Assembly: GCA_035701265.1 (NCBI GenBank)
Contig: DASSNU010000001.1
Coordinates: forward strand, 1-64,000
DNA: 64,000 nt
Reading direction: 5' to 3'
Origin: DASSNU01 sp035701265
GTDB lineage: Bacteria > Gemmatimonadota > Gemmatimonadetes > Gemmatimonadales > Gemmatimonadaceae
Part shown: one piece after another, positions 1 through 11,000 of the stretch
Position numbering within the stretch: position 1 is the stretch's first letter
Layout: the number at the start of each line of letters is the position of its first letter
The notes under the pieces: generated by a model
Seen by the model: the letters and a program-made list of their open reading frames with translations, nothing else
What the model was told of the DNA's origin: nothing
Database searches by the model: none
Made by a program: the position numbers and the translations under genes

Positions 1-2098
<2,098 letters not shown>

Positions 2099-2299
2099 CA
2101 ACGTTGGTTGGTCAAGCAGAGCACGCGCGCGTCACTTCGAGTTCCCACGGCCATGCGAACATGTCCGTGGATGGAGCTCGATGATGATTCGCTCGACGGG
2201 CTGCTCCTGGCGCACACCGGACGTGAACGCTCACGCGCTCACGCACCCGGCTCACGCCACGGGCGGGCCCATCGTATCCCACGATCTACACCATTTCCG

Positions 2300-2312
2300 T
2301 TGTCAAACAGCA
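2300..2312 (-). promoter_or_regulatory. boxA-like antitermination element in the spacer
   Basis: The minus strand reads TGCTGTTTGACAA, close to the boxA found in this operon's own leader (GCTCTTTGACAA at 4164-4175). In rrn operons boxA RNA binds NusB-S10 and supports antitermination; a second copy ahead of 23S is known from E. coli. Function here is inferred from similarity and position. Confidence 0.6.
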
Positions 2313-2347
2313 GTGTCGGCACGCGCTCCATCGTGCGACGCGCCCCA

Positions 2348-2375
2348 GGGGCGTGTTGCACGGGGCGTGTTGCAC
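2348..2375. repeat. 14-base tandem repeat, two copies
   Basis: GGGGCGTGTTGCAC occurs twice in direct succession (2348-2361 and 2362-2375). It sits in the transcribed spacer. No function can be assigned. Confidence 0.8.
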
Positions 2376-2498
2376 GGCGAGCTGGCCGCGCCGACATCGA
2401 GCAAGAGAGGGTGTGCGAGACTGCGACGTTCTCCGGGACTTTCGGGCGGTGCGCGCCTTCGGGAATACCCGCCGACGGCCGCTCTACTCGTCACTCCG

Positions 2499-4028
<1,530 letters not shown>

Positions 4029-4163
4029 AAGTTCGACATAGCTCGTCCGAACGCGTTCCTTCCGCGTCCGAATCACAGTGTGTTCAGCTCAAATACTCTC
4101 CCCAGCGCCCTGAACGAGCGCCGGATCAACGAGTCGCCTCGCACAACCGTCTCTCTCACTCGA

Positions 4164-4175
4164 TTGTCAAAGAGC
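4164..4175 (-). promoter_or_regulatory. boxA antitermination element in the rrn leader
   Basis: GCTCTTTGACAA on the minus strand lies between the last promoter and the 16S gene, about 140 bases upstream of the 16S 5' end. It matches the rrn boxA consensus (TGCTCTTTAACA) that recruits NusB and S10. The embedded TTGACA could be mistaken for a -35 box, but no suitable -10 follows at 16-18 bases. Confidence 0.7.
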
Positions 4176-4209
4176 TTTGGCGTCGCAACACGTTCCGCGA
4201 CAGCCTTGA

Positions 4210-4238
4210 ATTGTATCCCTTTCACGAGGGCGTGTCAA
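4210..4238 (-). promoter_or_regulatory. rrn promoter, proximal
   Basis: TTGACA (4238-4233), a 17-base spacer and TACAAT (4215-4210): a near-consensus sigma70-type promoter. Predicted transcription start is near 4203, giving a leader of about 175 nt that contains boxA. This is the strongest promoter match seen in the window. Confidence 0.85.
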
Positions 4239-4319
4239 CCCCGAACCACGCCAGAACGATCGTTCCAGCCGACCAGCGCAAACACGCCCCCAAATCCTCC
4301 CAAATGTAGACAGCAGGCA

Positions 4320-4349
4320 ACCTTAACCGACCACGCCTCACACTGTCAA
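4320..4349 (-). promoter_or_regulatory. rrn promoter, middle (weaker)
   Basis: A perfect TTGACA (4349-4344) is followed after 18 bases by TAAGGT (4325-4320), which keeps the three most conserved -10 positions. It forms a tandem array with the sites at 4210-4238 and 4394-4423. Confidence 0.5.
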
Positions 4350-4393
4350 CCCCGCACGATGCACGCCACACAACGCTCCGCACAGGGGTCCGA

Positions 4394-4423
4394 AGTCTAC
4401 ACCACTCCGAGCGCCACTTTCAA
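4394..4423 (-). promoter_or_regulatory. rrn promoter, distal
   Basis: TTGAAA (4423-4418), an 18-base spacer and TAGACT (4399-4394). It is the furthest upstream of three tandem promoter-like sites before 16S, a common arrangement for growth-rate control of rRNA synthesis. Confidence 0.6.
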
Positions 4424-4445
4424 CCCTCCGCCGCACATACGAACA

Positions 4446-4473
4446 CGAGCCCGCCGGCACGCCGACGGGCTCG
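4446..4473 (-). terminator. Hairpin between tRNA-Lys and the rrn promoters
   Basis: CGAGCCCG and CGGGCTCG (8 bp) enclose a second CGGC/GCCG pairing, giving a strong GC hairpin. On the minus strand only a weak, interrupted T tract (TGTTCGT) follows. It is placed to end tRNA transcripts before the rrn promoters, but could merely be a processing structure. Confidence 0.45.
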
Positions 4474-4486
4474 CTCCACTCCAGAT

Positions 4487-4510
4487 CATGTCCAGCTCAT
4501 GTCCAGCTCA

Positions 4511-4512
<2 letters not shown>
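4487..4512. repeat. 11-base tandem repeat beside tRNA-Lys
   Basis: CATGTCCAGCT is repeated twice (4487-4497, 4498-4508) and followed by a partial copy (CATG) that runs into the 3' end of the tRNA-Lys gene. It looks like slippage or a small duplication. No function is inferred. Confidence 0.75.
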
Positions 4513-4583
<71 letters not shown>

Positions 4584-4596
4584 GTACCCACCGCAG

Positions 4597-4670
4597 CGCG
4601 CCAGGGAGGACTCGAACCTCCGACCCACAGCTTAGAAGGCTGTTGCTCTATCCACCTGAGCTACTGGCGC
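4597..4670 (-). tRNA. tRNA-Arg (anticodon TCT)
   Basis: A 74-base cloverleaf with acceptor GCGCCAG/CTGGCGC, anticodon loop CTTCTAA between ACAGC and GCTGT, and T-loop GGTTCGAGTCC. CCA is not encoded. It reads AGA, a rare codon in a GC-rich genome. Confidence 0.96.
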
Positions 4671-4729
4671 CCTCGTCGCGCGAGCCGCTCGCCCTCCCCA
4701 GGGCGACCGCCTGCGGGACGACCTGCAGG

Positions 4730-4803
4730 TCGGGGCGACCGGATTTGAACCGGTGACCTCCTGCTCCCAAAGCAGGCGCGATACCAGGCTACGCTACGCC
4801 CCG
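4730..4803 (-). tRNA. tRNA-Pro (anticodon TGG)
   Basis: A 74-base cloverleaf with acceptor CGGGGCG/CGCCCCG, anticodon loop TTTGGGA between CCTGC and GCAGG, and T-loop GGTTCAAATCC. CCA is not encoded. Its 5' end is only 13 bases after the rdgB stop codon, so it is probably processed from the rdgB operon transcript unless a promoter lies inside rdgB. Confidence 0.96.
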
Positions 4804-4816
4804 CAGACGTCCAATT

Positions 4817-5479
4817 CTAGCCGCGCCCCACAACAGGGTCAACCCGCAGCGATGCCAGCAGTTGCCGAAACGCGCGCGCACGATGACTGAGTCGCGCCTT
4901 CTCCTCCATGGTGCTCTCTCCGAAGGTGCGCGCACCGCCCAGTTCGTCGGGCGCGAACACCGGATCGTAGCCGAACCCATCCTCCCCGCGCGGCGCCTGG
5001 AGCACGACACCCTCCACCGTCCCGCGAAAGATCTGTTCGTCGCCGTCCGCGCGCACCATTGCCGCCACGCACACGAAACGCGCACGCCGGTCGCGCACGG
5101 CGGCGAGCTGCTCGAGCAGGACGCGCGTGTTCTCGAGATCCAGCGCCGTTCCCGTGAGATCCGTGCGCCCCGACCAGCGATGACTGCGCACCCCCGGCGC
5201 CCCATCCAGTGCCGACACCGCGAGCCCCGAGTCGTCCGCAACGGTCACGCGTCCGCCGCCGCGCGCGAAAAAATACCGCGCCTTGGCGAGCGCATTCTCC
5301 TCGAAGGTGTCGTAGCGCTCGATGTCATCCTCCGCGCGCTCACGCGCGATGCCGGCGTCGTCCAGGCCGATCATCCCCACCCCCGCCGCCGCGAAGAACG
5401 CGCGCAACTCGCGCAGCTTGCCAGCGCTGCGCGTGGCCACGAGCACACGCGCGTCGTGCGCATGGTGCGCGCCGCTCAT
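4817..5479 (-). CDS. rdgB: dITP/XTP pyrophosphatase (HAM1 family)
   Basis: It hydrolyses non-canonical purine nucleoside triphosphates (dITP, XTP, ITP) to monophosphates, keeping deaminated purines out of nucleic acids. The 220-residue product shows the family motifs: VLVATRSAGKLRELR near the N terminus, ADDSGLAVSALDGAPGV in the middle and GEDGFGYDPVF towards the C terminus. The ATG overlaps the rph stop as ATGA, which fixes the start and implies coupled translation; rph-rdgB pairing is common. The tRNA-Pro gene follows 13 bases after the stop. Confidence 0.93.
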   Translation of the reverse strand: MSGAHHAHDARVLVATRSAGKLRELRAFFAAAGVGMIGLDDAGIARERAEDDIERYDTFEENALAKARYFFARGGGRVTVADDSGLAVSALDGAPGVRSHRWSGRTDLTGTALDLENTRVLLEQLAAVRDRRARFVCVAAMVRADGDEQIFRGTVEGVVLQAPRGEDGFGYDPVFAPDELGGARTFGESTMEEKARLSHRARAFRQLLASLRVDPVVGRG

Positions 5480-6210
5480 CCGCCGAGCGCTGCCGACTGT
5501 AGAGCGGCGATCCGGCGCAGTCCCTCGCCAGCCAACTCGAGCAGGCGGTCGAGCGCGGCACGGTCGAACGTCGCGCGCTCTCCAGTGCCCTGCACTTCCA
5601 CAAAGCGTCCTTCGCTGGTGGCGACGACGTTCATGTCCACCTCGGCGCGCGCATCGTCGGCGTATTCCAGATCGAGCAGGGGCACGCCGTCCACCACGCC
5701 GACGCTCACTCCCGCGACCAGGCGCCGCACCGGGGACGCTGCGCAGCGTCCCGATCGAACCATCCACGCGAACGCATCGCTCACGGCCACCGCCGCGCCG
5801 GTGATGGCGGCCACGCGCGTTCCGCCATCGGCCTGGAGCACGTCGCAATCCACGCGCAGCGTGTGCTCGCCGAAGGCGAAGTCATCGATCATGGCGCGCA
5901 CGCTGCGTCCGATGAGCCGCTGGATCTCCTGCGTGCGCCCGCCGATCTGTCCGCGCTCGCGCGACGTGCGCGTGAGCGTGGCGCGTGGGAGCATGGCGTA
6001 CTCCGCGGTGATCCACCCCAGGCCGCTTCCCTTGCGCCAGGGCGGTGTGCCCGCCTCCACGCTCACGGCGCAGAGGACGCGCGTGGCGCCCCACGTCACG
6101 AGACACGAGCCTTCGGCGAACGGCGCCGCGCCGCGCTCGAGTGCGATTGGGCGGAGCACGTCGGCGGCACGCGAGCGCGCGCCGCGCGTCCGATCGTCAG
6201 CGGCTGGCAC
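5476..6210 (-). CDS. rph: Ribonuclease PH
   Basis: A phosphorolytic 3'-5' exoribonuclease that trims tRNA precursors and other RNAs. The 244-residue protein has the RNase PH core: KGSGLGWITAEYAMLPRAT, RERGQIGGRTQEIQRLIGRS and DCDVLQADGGTRVAAITG. The GTG at 6210 is chosen because the conserved region starts about ten residues later and this start overlaps the preceding stop by 14 bases, in line with the dense packing here. Its position next to three tRNA genes is functionally suggestive but may be coincidence. Confidence 0.92.
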   Translation of the reverse strand: MPAADDRTRGARSRAADVLRPIALERGAAPFAEGSCLVTWGATRVLCAVSVEAGTPPWRKGSGLGWITAEYAMLPRATLTRTSRERGQIGGRTQEIQRLIGRSVRAMIDDFAFGEHTLRVDCDVLQADGGTRVAAITGAAVAVSDAFAWMVRSGRCAASPVRRLVAGVSVGVVDGVPLLDLEYADDARAEVDMNVVATSEGRFVEVQGTGERATFDRAALDRLLELAGEGLRRIAALQSAALGG

Positions 6211-6598
6211 GCAGACGCTCCACGATGCGCGTGGTGGACTGCCCCGGCGTGAGCGGGACAATGACCACGCGTCCGCCGCGCGCGCGCACGTCGTCCGCGC
6301 CGACCACGGTGTCCGGGGCGTAGTCCCCGCCCTTGACCAGCACGTCCGGCCGGAGCGCGCGAATCAACTCGCGCGGCGTATCCTCGTCGAAGATGACGAC
6401 CGCGTCGACGGCCTCCAGTGCGGCCAGGACGTACGCGCGATCGCCCTCCGCGCGCACGGGGCGATCGTCGCCCTTGAGCCGGCGCACGGAGGCATCGCTG
6501 TTCACGCCGACGATGAGCGATCCGCCCTCGGCGCGAGCGGCGGTGAGCACATCGATGTGCCCCGGGTGCAGGAGATCGAACACACCGTTGGTGAACAC
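6197..6598 (-). CDS. HldE/RfaE2-type heptose 1-phosphate adenylyltransferase domain protein
   Basis: A cytidylyltransferase-fold protein with the signature FTNGVFDLLHPGH at its very start, and LVKGGDY plus a C-terminal GQSTTRIVERL. The family adenylates D-glycero-D-manno-heptose 1-phosphate for the LPS core; there is no kinase domain. The GTG at 6598 is the first conventional start, but family-like sequence (GRKILERA...) continues in frame upstream to a CTG at 6700, which has GGAG eight bases before it and overlaps the previous stop. The true N terminus is therefore probably about 34 residues longer. Related nucleotidyltransferases with other substrates cannot be excluded. Confidence 0.82.
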   Translation of the reverse strand: MFTNGVFDLLHPGHIDVLTAARAEGGSLIVGVNSDASVRRLKGDDRPVRAEGDRAYVLAALEAVDAVVIFDEDTPRELIRALRPDVLVKGGDYAPDTVVGADDVRARGGRVVIVPLTPGQSTTRIVERLRASR

Positions 6599-6696
6599 GA
6601 CCGGGCTCGGGGCCGCGGCGCGCCAGGCGACAGCGGCGGCGCGCTCGAGGATCTTGCGCCCGGTCGTAGCTCGACCCGTGGCGGACGAGGCGCCGT

Positions 6697-7086
6697 TCAG
6701 AAGTCGCGCTCCACGATCGGCGTGAAGTGCAGCGCGCGCGTGCCGAAGGGCACGGCGACGACTTCGTCGTAGTCGGCCGTGAGGCGAATGTGCGATGGCG
6801 TTCGACGCACGTGCACGCGTTGCGCATCCGGCGGCAGGCCGAGCGAATCGGCGGCGGCGCGGAGGTGGTACACGATGCTGTCGACGGGAACGCGTGCGCC
6901 GAATCGAGCCTCGGTGCTCATGGCGTCGCGGAAGCGATAGTAGCGCAGGTACGCGGCACCGATGTCGACGCCGTAGTACACGACTACGGCCATGAGGAGC
7001 AGGAAGAACAGGCAGCCGAGTCGCCCGCTCCCCGCGCGCGCGCGGAGGCGCGAGACGCTGGCGTGCGCACGCCGGCGTGCGCTCAC
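6697..7086 (-). CDS. Small single-pass membrane protein of unknown function
   Basis: A 129-residue protein: a basic N terminus, one transmembrane helix around residues 25-45 (LGCLFFLLLMAVVVYYGV) and a soluble remainder with beta-like segments. It resembles DUF4845-type proteins in outline but no family is claimed. Its GTG overlaps the lptE stop (GTGA). Neighbours on both sides act in the envelope (lptE, hldE-type), so an envelope role is plausible. Confidence 0.7.
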   Translation of the reverse strand: MSARRRAHASVSRLRARAGSGRLGCLFFLLLMAVVVYYGVDIGAAYLRYYRFRDAMSTEARFGARVPVDSIVYHLRAAADSLGLPPDAQRVHVRRTPSHIRLTADYDEVVAVPFGTRALHFTPIVERDF

Positions 7087-7592
7087 CACTGCGACTGCGC
7101 TCCGGCCACGATGTCGCTCACCAGTTTCTCGATCGCTTGCTCGCGTCCTTCATCCTCCGAGCTCTCTCCGTATTCTCCCTCCGCGGTGAGCCCCTTGCGC
7201 GACCACAAGACGCGTCCGTTGGCCTGATCGACGATCTCCACGTCGATGGCAATGCGGAGTCGGCGGCGCGCCGTGGTCACGACCTGCTGGTCGGCGCTGT
7301 ACGCGGCGGGGATGTCGGGATCATACGAGACGATCCGGCCACGCACGAGGGCGTCCGCGTTGCCCTCGGCGGCCTCCTTGAGGCCGAGCCGCCCCTCGAT
7401 CTCGCGGCGCATGCGATCGTGCAGCTCGCGTCCCAGGCCGCTGGCCGACGTTTCATTGTCGAACGGCAGCACGGCGACCGTGTGGATGTTGGACGGGAGC
7501 CCGCCACCGGCGAAGCCATACAGGCATCCGCCGAGCGACACGACCAGGAGTGCGACGAGCAACTCAATGCCAGATCGCCGGATCATAGCCAT
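7083..7592 (-). CDS. lptE: LPS assembly lipoprotein LptE
   Basis: It is the plug lipoprotein of the outer-membrane LptD-LptE translocon for LPS. The 169-residue product has a signal peptide ending in the lipobox LGGC (Cys22), followed by the LptE pattern: TVAVLPFDNETSASGLGRELHDRMRREI, then a strand-rich body with ALVRGRIVSYD and a C-terminal helix with SDIVAGAQ. Two ATGs are possible (7592 and 7586); both overlap the preceding gene. No lptD is in the window. Confidence 0.82.
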   Translation of the reverse strand: MAMIRRSGIELLVALLVVSLGGCLYGFAGGGLPSNIHTVAVLPFDNETSASGLGRELHDRMRREIEGRLGLKEAAEGNADALVRGRIVSYDPDIPAAYSADQQVVTTARRRLRIAIDVEIVDQANGRVLWSRKGLTAEGEYGESSEDEGREQAIEKLVSDIVAGAQSQW

Positions 7593-8232
7593 CGACGGTG
7601 TCCACGCGCTGCACTCCGATGCGGAGGTCGCGCCGCTCACGCGCGTTGCGGTATCGCACGTCGCGGCCGGTGCGCTCCACCCACTCCCGTTCACGACCGT
7701 CCTGGATGAGCGCGAGGCGCAGGAGCGAGTCTCCGAGCAGCGCCGCGCGCCAGCGCGGCTCCCGTCCAATGTCGACCCGAAGCGTGTCGGCGTCAACGCG
7801 GACAACGGTGTCCGGCGCCGGGGGGACGGCCAACCTGCCGAGCGCGGCCCAGAGGAGCGGCGCCGGCGGGAGGAGATCCTCGACCACTTCCCCTCGCGGC
7901 GTGCGCAGGCTGTCGCCAACGAGGATCGCCCAGCCACCGCCAAGGCCGCCATCGAGAAAGAAGTCGAGGCGCACGGAATCCGGGGCAGCGGTGCGAGCCA
8001 CCCCCTGCCCTCTCAGGTGGAAGTCCCGGTCCTCGTACTCCCAGGAAAAGACGATCGTCCGGTGGACGGGTGGCAGCTCTGCCGATGGCAGGTGCGCAGG
8101 TGCCGGCGCGCCCTGCAGCGGCGGAGCCGGGGGAAGACACGCTGACGGCGTAGCAGCAGCGATCGCCAGAGCGGGGATCACCGTGCGACACATGCGCATC
8201 GCGCGCATCCCGGCCATCGTGCCGTTCATCAT
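7564..8232 (-). CDS. Putative outer-membrane lipoprotein, function unknown
   Basis: A 222-residue protein with an N-terminal hydrophobic segment ending TPSAC (Cys32), consistent with a lipoprotein signal peptide if translation starts a little downstream of the first ATG. The body is rich in short strands (IVFSWEYEDRDFHLRGQG, DSVRLDFFLDGGLGGG) reminiscent of LolB/DUF4292-like lipid-binding barrels; that similarity is weak and not claimed as homology. The start overlaps the preceding stop (ATGA) and the end overlaps lptE by 29 bases, suggesting a shared envelope function. Confidence 0.65.
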   Translation of the reverse strand: MMNGTMAGMRAMRMCRTVIPALAIAAATPSACLPPAPPLQGAPAPAHLPSAELPPVHRTIVFSWEYEDRDFHLRGQGVARTAAPDSVRLDFFLDGGLGGGWAILVGDSLRTPRGEVVEDLLPPAPLLWAALGRLAVPPAPDTVVRVDADTLRVDIGREPRWRAALLGDSLLRLALIQDGREREWVERTGRDVRYRNARERRDLRIGVQRVDTVDGYDPAIWH

Positions 8233-10238
8233 CGGATGCGCATGGCAAGAATGGCATCGCCCTGCACGATGCTGTCGAGCACATCCAGACCGCGCGCGAC
8301 CCGGCCGAACACCGTGTACCCGCCGTCGAGGTGTGGCTGCGGGGAGAGCGTGATGAAGTACTGACTCCCCCCGGTGTCAGGTCCGGAGAGCGCCATGCCG
8401 AGCACGCCGCGGCCATAGTCGTGCCGGTTCAACTCGTCGCGGATCGTGTGCGATGGCCCACCATTCCCATCCCCACGTGGGTCGCCATCCTGCACGACGA
8501 AGTTGGGCACCACGCGGTGAAAGCGCGTGCCGTGGTAGAACCCAGCGCGGATGAGCGAGAGGAAGTTATCGACCGTCAACGGTGCCTGGGCGGCGAACAG
8601 CTCCAGTGTGATCGTCCCCCGCGACGTGACCAGATCCACTCGCGGCCGACGTCCATCGAGCGCGGGACGCACGAGCGCGCGTACGCGCGTTTCATACCAC
8701 GCAAGCGGGGGCAGTGTGGCGGCCGTGTCCTGCCAACTCCGCAAGAGAGGGAGCGTCCGCGCCGCTTGGCGCGTGTCGCGATCCGCATCGGGCGGCGGCG
8801 AGAGCGCGGCGACGAGGCGCTGCAGCGACGGTTCAAAGGCGGCGCTGTCGCGACGCCACGCGGCGGCGAGAGCGCGAATGGATGCGACGCGGGCATCGTC
8901 GACGGTGTCGAATGCCGCCCGCTCGTAGCTCGCCACGAGCATGCGCACCTGTCGCGCGGTGCTTGGCGATGCGAGGGCGGTGATCGCCTCCGCGCGCACT
9001 ACCGGATCCTGATCCACGAGCGCGCGGCGGAGCGCAGCGTCGCGCGCGGCGACGGCGGGCCCGGTGGTGTCGTCGATGGCCGCCACGGTGGAGACGGCAG
9101 CCGCGCGCACGCGCGCGTCGGGATCGCCGAGGAGCGGACGCACGAAGAGAAAGGTGAGCTCGGGCGTGGGCGCCCCCACCGCGGCATCGGCCAGGGCGGC
9201 GCGCTCATCCCAGCGCGCGCTTCGCTCCCATCCCAGCTCGCTGAGCGCCGGGCTTCCCACACGCGCCATCGACGTGGCGAGCGCGCGACGGTAGGCGAAG
9301 AGCGTGTCGGCGGCGAGGGCCACCGCCCACCGCGGATCGCCGGCGGGAATTGCGCCACCGAGCGACATGGCCGCGGCAATGCGCACGTTCGCGTCGGCGT
9401 CACCAAGAGCGCGCAGGAGGAGGTCGGCGGCACGTGCGCCGAGCGCACCTGCGGCGCGCAGGGCATTGACGCGCACGTGTGCGTCGCTGTCGCGTGCGAG
9501 CGTGTCCAGGGCGCCGAGCGCCACCGGTGCGAGCGAATCGGTGGCGGCACCGAGCGCCCGCGCCACCTGCGCGCGCACGTCCGCGGACGAATCCGCGCGC
9601 AGGGGGAGGAGGAGACGCACCCCCTGCGGCGCAAGCGGGCGCGCCAGAGCATACGCCGCCCGCCAGCGGAGCGCCGGATCGGACGCGGCGAGCCACGGGC
9701 GCACGCGATCTACCGGCACCGGGCGCACACGCGCGGCGGCGAGCAACAGCTCGCCCGTCACCGTGCCGGGCAGCGAATCGCTGGACAGGAGCGACGCGAT
9801 CGCGCCGCCGGAAGCCGGCGCGAGCTGACCGAGCGCCCATGCAGCTTCGCGCGCCACCGTGGGTGCCGCCGAGCGCACCGCGCGTGACAGTGCGGGAACG
9901 GACGACGTGTCGCGCAACAGACCCAGAGCGAATGCCGCGGTGGCGCCCACCGCGGTGTCGGCGTCGGTGATGAGGCGCTCGATCTCGGCGCGCAGCACGG
10001 TGGCGTGCACCTGGCCAGCGGCGCGCACCGCTTCCACGCGCACCGCCTGCGACGGCGAACGCCACGCCGTGCGCAGGAGCGCGGTGTCCACCTCCCGCTC
10101 GTCCGCCATGCGCAGCACCTGGGCGTAGAGGCGCACATCGGCATTGTCGAGCTGCTGCGCGCGCGCCGCGAGCGGCGCCGCCATCACGATGAGCGCACCG
10201 ACCACGACGCCCACGCGGTCAAACATCCAGCCCCGCAT
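8229..10238 (-). CDS. Exported HEAT-repeat protein with C-terminal cyclophilin peptidyl-prolyl isomerase domain
   Basis: A 669-residue protein with a signal peptide ending near AARAQQ (about residue 28), then roughly 480 residues of alanine-rich paired helices with HEAT-type patterns (VRVEAVRAAGQ, VRAQVARALGA, VRVNALRAAGAL, VRIAAAMSLGG, VRAAAVSTVAA). Residues from about 530 form a cyclophilin domain: RVDLVTSRGTITLELF, FHRVVPNFVVQDGDPRGDG and GVLGMALSGPDTGGSQYFI. It probably isomerises prolines in exported proteins while the HEAT array binds clients. ATG 10238 is chosen over 10226 with moderate confidence. Confidence 0.88.
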   Translation of the reverse strand: MRGWMFDRVGVVVGALIVMAAPLAARAQQLDNADVRLYAQVLRMADEREVDTALLRTAWRSPSQAVRVEAVRAAGQVHATVLRAEIERLITDADTAVGATAAFALGLLRDTSSVPALSRAVRSAAPTVAREAAWALGQLAPASGGAIASLLSSDSLPGTVTGELLLAAARVRPVPVDRVRPWLAASDPALRWRAAYALARPLAPQGVRLLLPLRADSSADVRAQVARALGAATDSLAPVALGALDTLARDSDAHVRVNALRAAGALGARAADLLLRALGDADANVRIAAAMSLGGAIPAGDPRWAVALAADTLFAYRRALATSMARVGSPALSELGWERSARWDERAALADAAVGAPTPELTFLFVRPLLGDPDARVRAAAVSTVAAIDDTTGPAVAARDAALRRALVDQDPVVRAEAITALASPSTARQVRMLVASYERAAFDTVDDARVASIRALAAAWRRDSAAFEPSLQRLVAALSPPPDADRDTRQAARTLPLLRSWQDTAATLPPLAWYETRVRALVRPALDGRRPRVDLVTSRGTITLELFAAQAPLTVDNFLSLIRAGFYHGTRFHRVVPNFVVQDGDPRGDGNGGPSHTIRDELNRHDYGRGVLGMALSGPDTGGSQYFITLSPQPHLDGGYTVFGRVARGLDVLDSIVQGDAILAMRIR

Positions 10239-10647
10239 CCGCCGCGAGGATCTTGCGCAGCGCATCCGGCATGCGGCGCACGCTGCCGGCAGCGTCCATC
10301 GAGATCAGCATGGTCACCACACTCGCCAGCCGGCACCCGCTCGCCGCATGCGACAGCTCGTAGTCGAACGTGATCGTGCGCGACTTGACGTCGGTGATGC
10401 GGGTGCGGACCGAGACGCGGTCATCGTAGCGCGCCGGCGCGTGAAAGCGCATCCGCGCGTCGGCGACGGCCAGGCGCACGCCATCCCGCTCCAGATCGCG
10501 GTAGGCGGTGCCCATCGCGCGGAGGTGCTCGGTGCGTCCCATCTCGCACCACACGAGGTAGTTCGCATGGTACACCACGCCCATCTGGTCGGTTTCGGCA
10601 TAGCGCACGCGCACCTCGAGCTCTGTAGTGCGCGGTGGCATCAGCAC
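10219..10647 (-). CDS. Acyl-CoA thioesterase, 4HBT/YbgC type hotdog fold
   Basis: 142 residues with the hotdog signature VRYAETDQMGVVYHANYLVWCEMGRTEHLR; the Asp in the QMGVVYHANY region and the long helix are typical of the 4-hydroxybenzoyl-CoA thioesterase family. It hydrolyses acyl-CoA or acyl-ACP thioesters; the substrate cannot be told. It is the first gene of the minus-strand run that ends with the tRNA cluster. A second ATG at 10641 is an alternative start. Confidence 0.87.
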   Translation of the reverse strand: MLMPPRTTELEVRVRYAETDQMGVVYHANYLVWCEMGRTEHLRAMGTAYRDLERDGVRLAVADARMRFHAPARYDDRVSVRTRITDVKSRTITFDYELSHAASGCRLASVVTMLISMDAAGSVRRMPDALRKILAADAGLDV

Positions 10648-11000
10648 CGGCTCGGCGAGGCGGGCATGGTGCGCGCGAGCGCCGGGGTCACGCGATCACT
10701 CGCCGCGCGCGTCGGTCGGGCCGCGCCCCGAGAGCTGGCATGGCCTTCGATGAACAGCGCTCGTGGCGGGGGAGATGATGCGGATCGGCGGACTCGGTGG
10801 CGGGCACGCGCTCGCGAGGGGATTGGGGGGGACGACCGGCGCTCCGACACAGGCTACGGCGCCCGGCTCTCGCCGGTCTGGCCGCGCAGCGCCGCGTGAT
10901 ATTGCGGGCGGCGATATGGCTTTGTAAAGGGCGCACATCACAATCGGTGGCCGACGCGGTCCGGTTTGAGAACGCCCTCCACCGGGGCTAGAATCATCGC
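10648..11000. other. Divergent intergenic region
   Basis: 353 bases between the thioesterase gene (minus) and the lpxH-like gene (plus). A plus-strand promoter at 10966-10994 is convincing. No good -35/-10 pair was found for the minus-strand run. No conserved reading frame or RNA fold was recognised in the rest. Confidence 0.6.
10966..10994 (+). promoter_or_regulatory. Promoter of the lpxH-like gene
   Basis: TTGAGA (10966-10971), a 17-base spacer and TAGAAT (10989-10994). The ATG at 11001 begins seven bases after the -10 box, so the predicted transcription start coincides with the start codon and no Shine-Dalgarno sequence precedes it. Confidence 0.6.

Noticed and set aside
4141..4175. TTGACA at 4165-4170 as a fourth rrn promoter
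   Set aside because: No acceptable -10 hexamer follows at 16-18 bases, and the context GCTCTTTGACAA is a better match to boxA.
4862..6772. A 636-codon open frame on the plus strand
   Set aside because: Antisense to rdgB, rph and the hldE-type gene. The protein is compositionally odd (Arg/Ala/His-rich) with no motifs.
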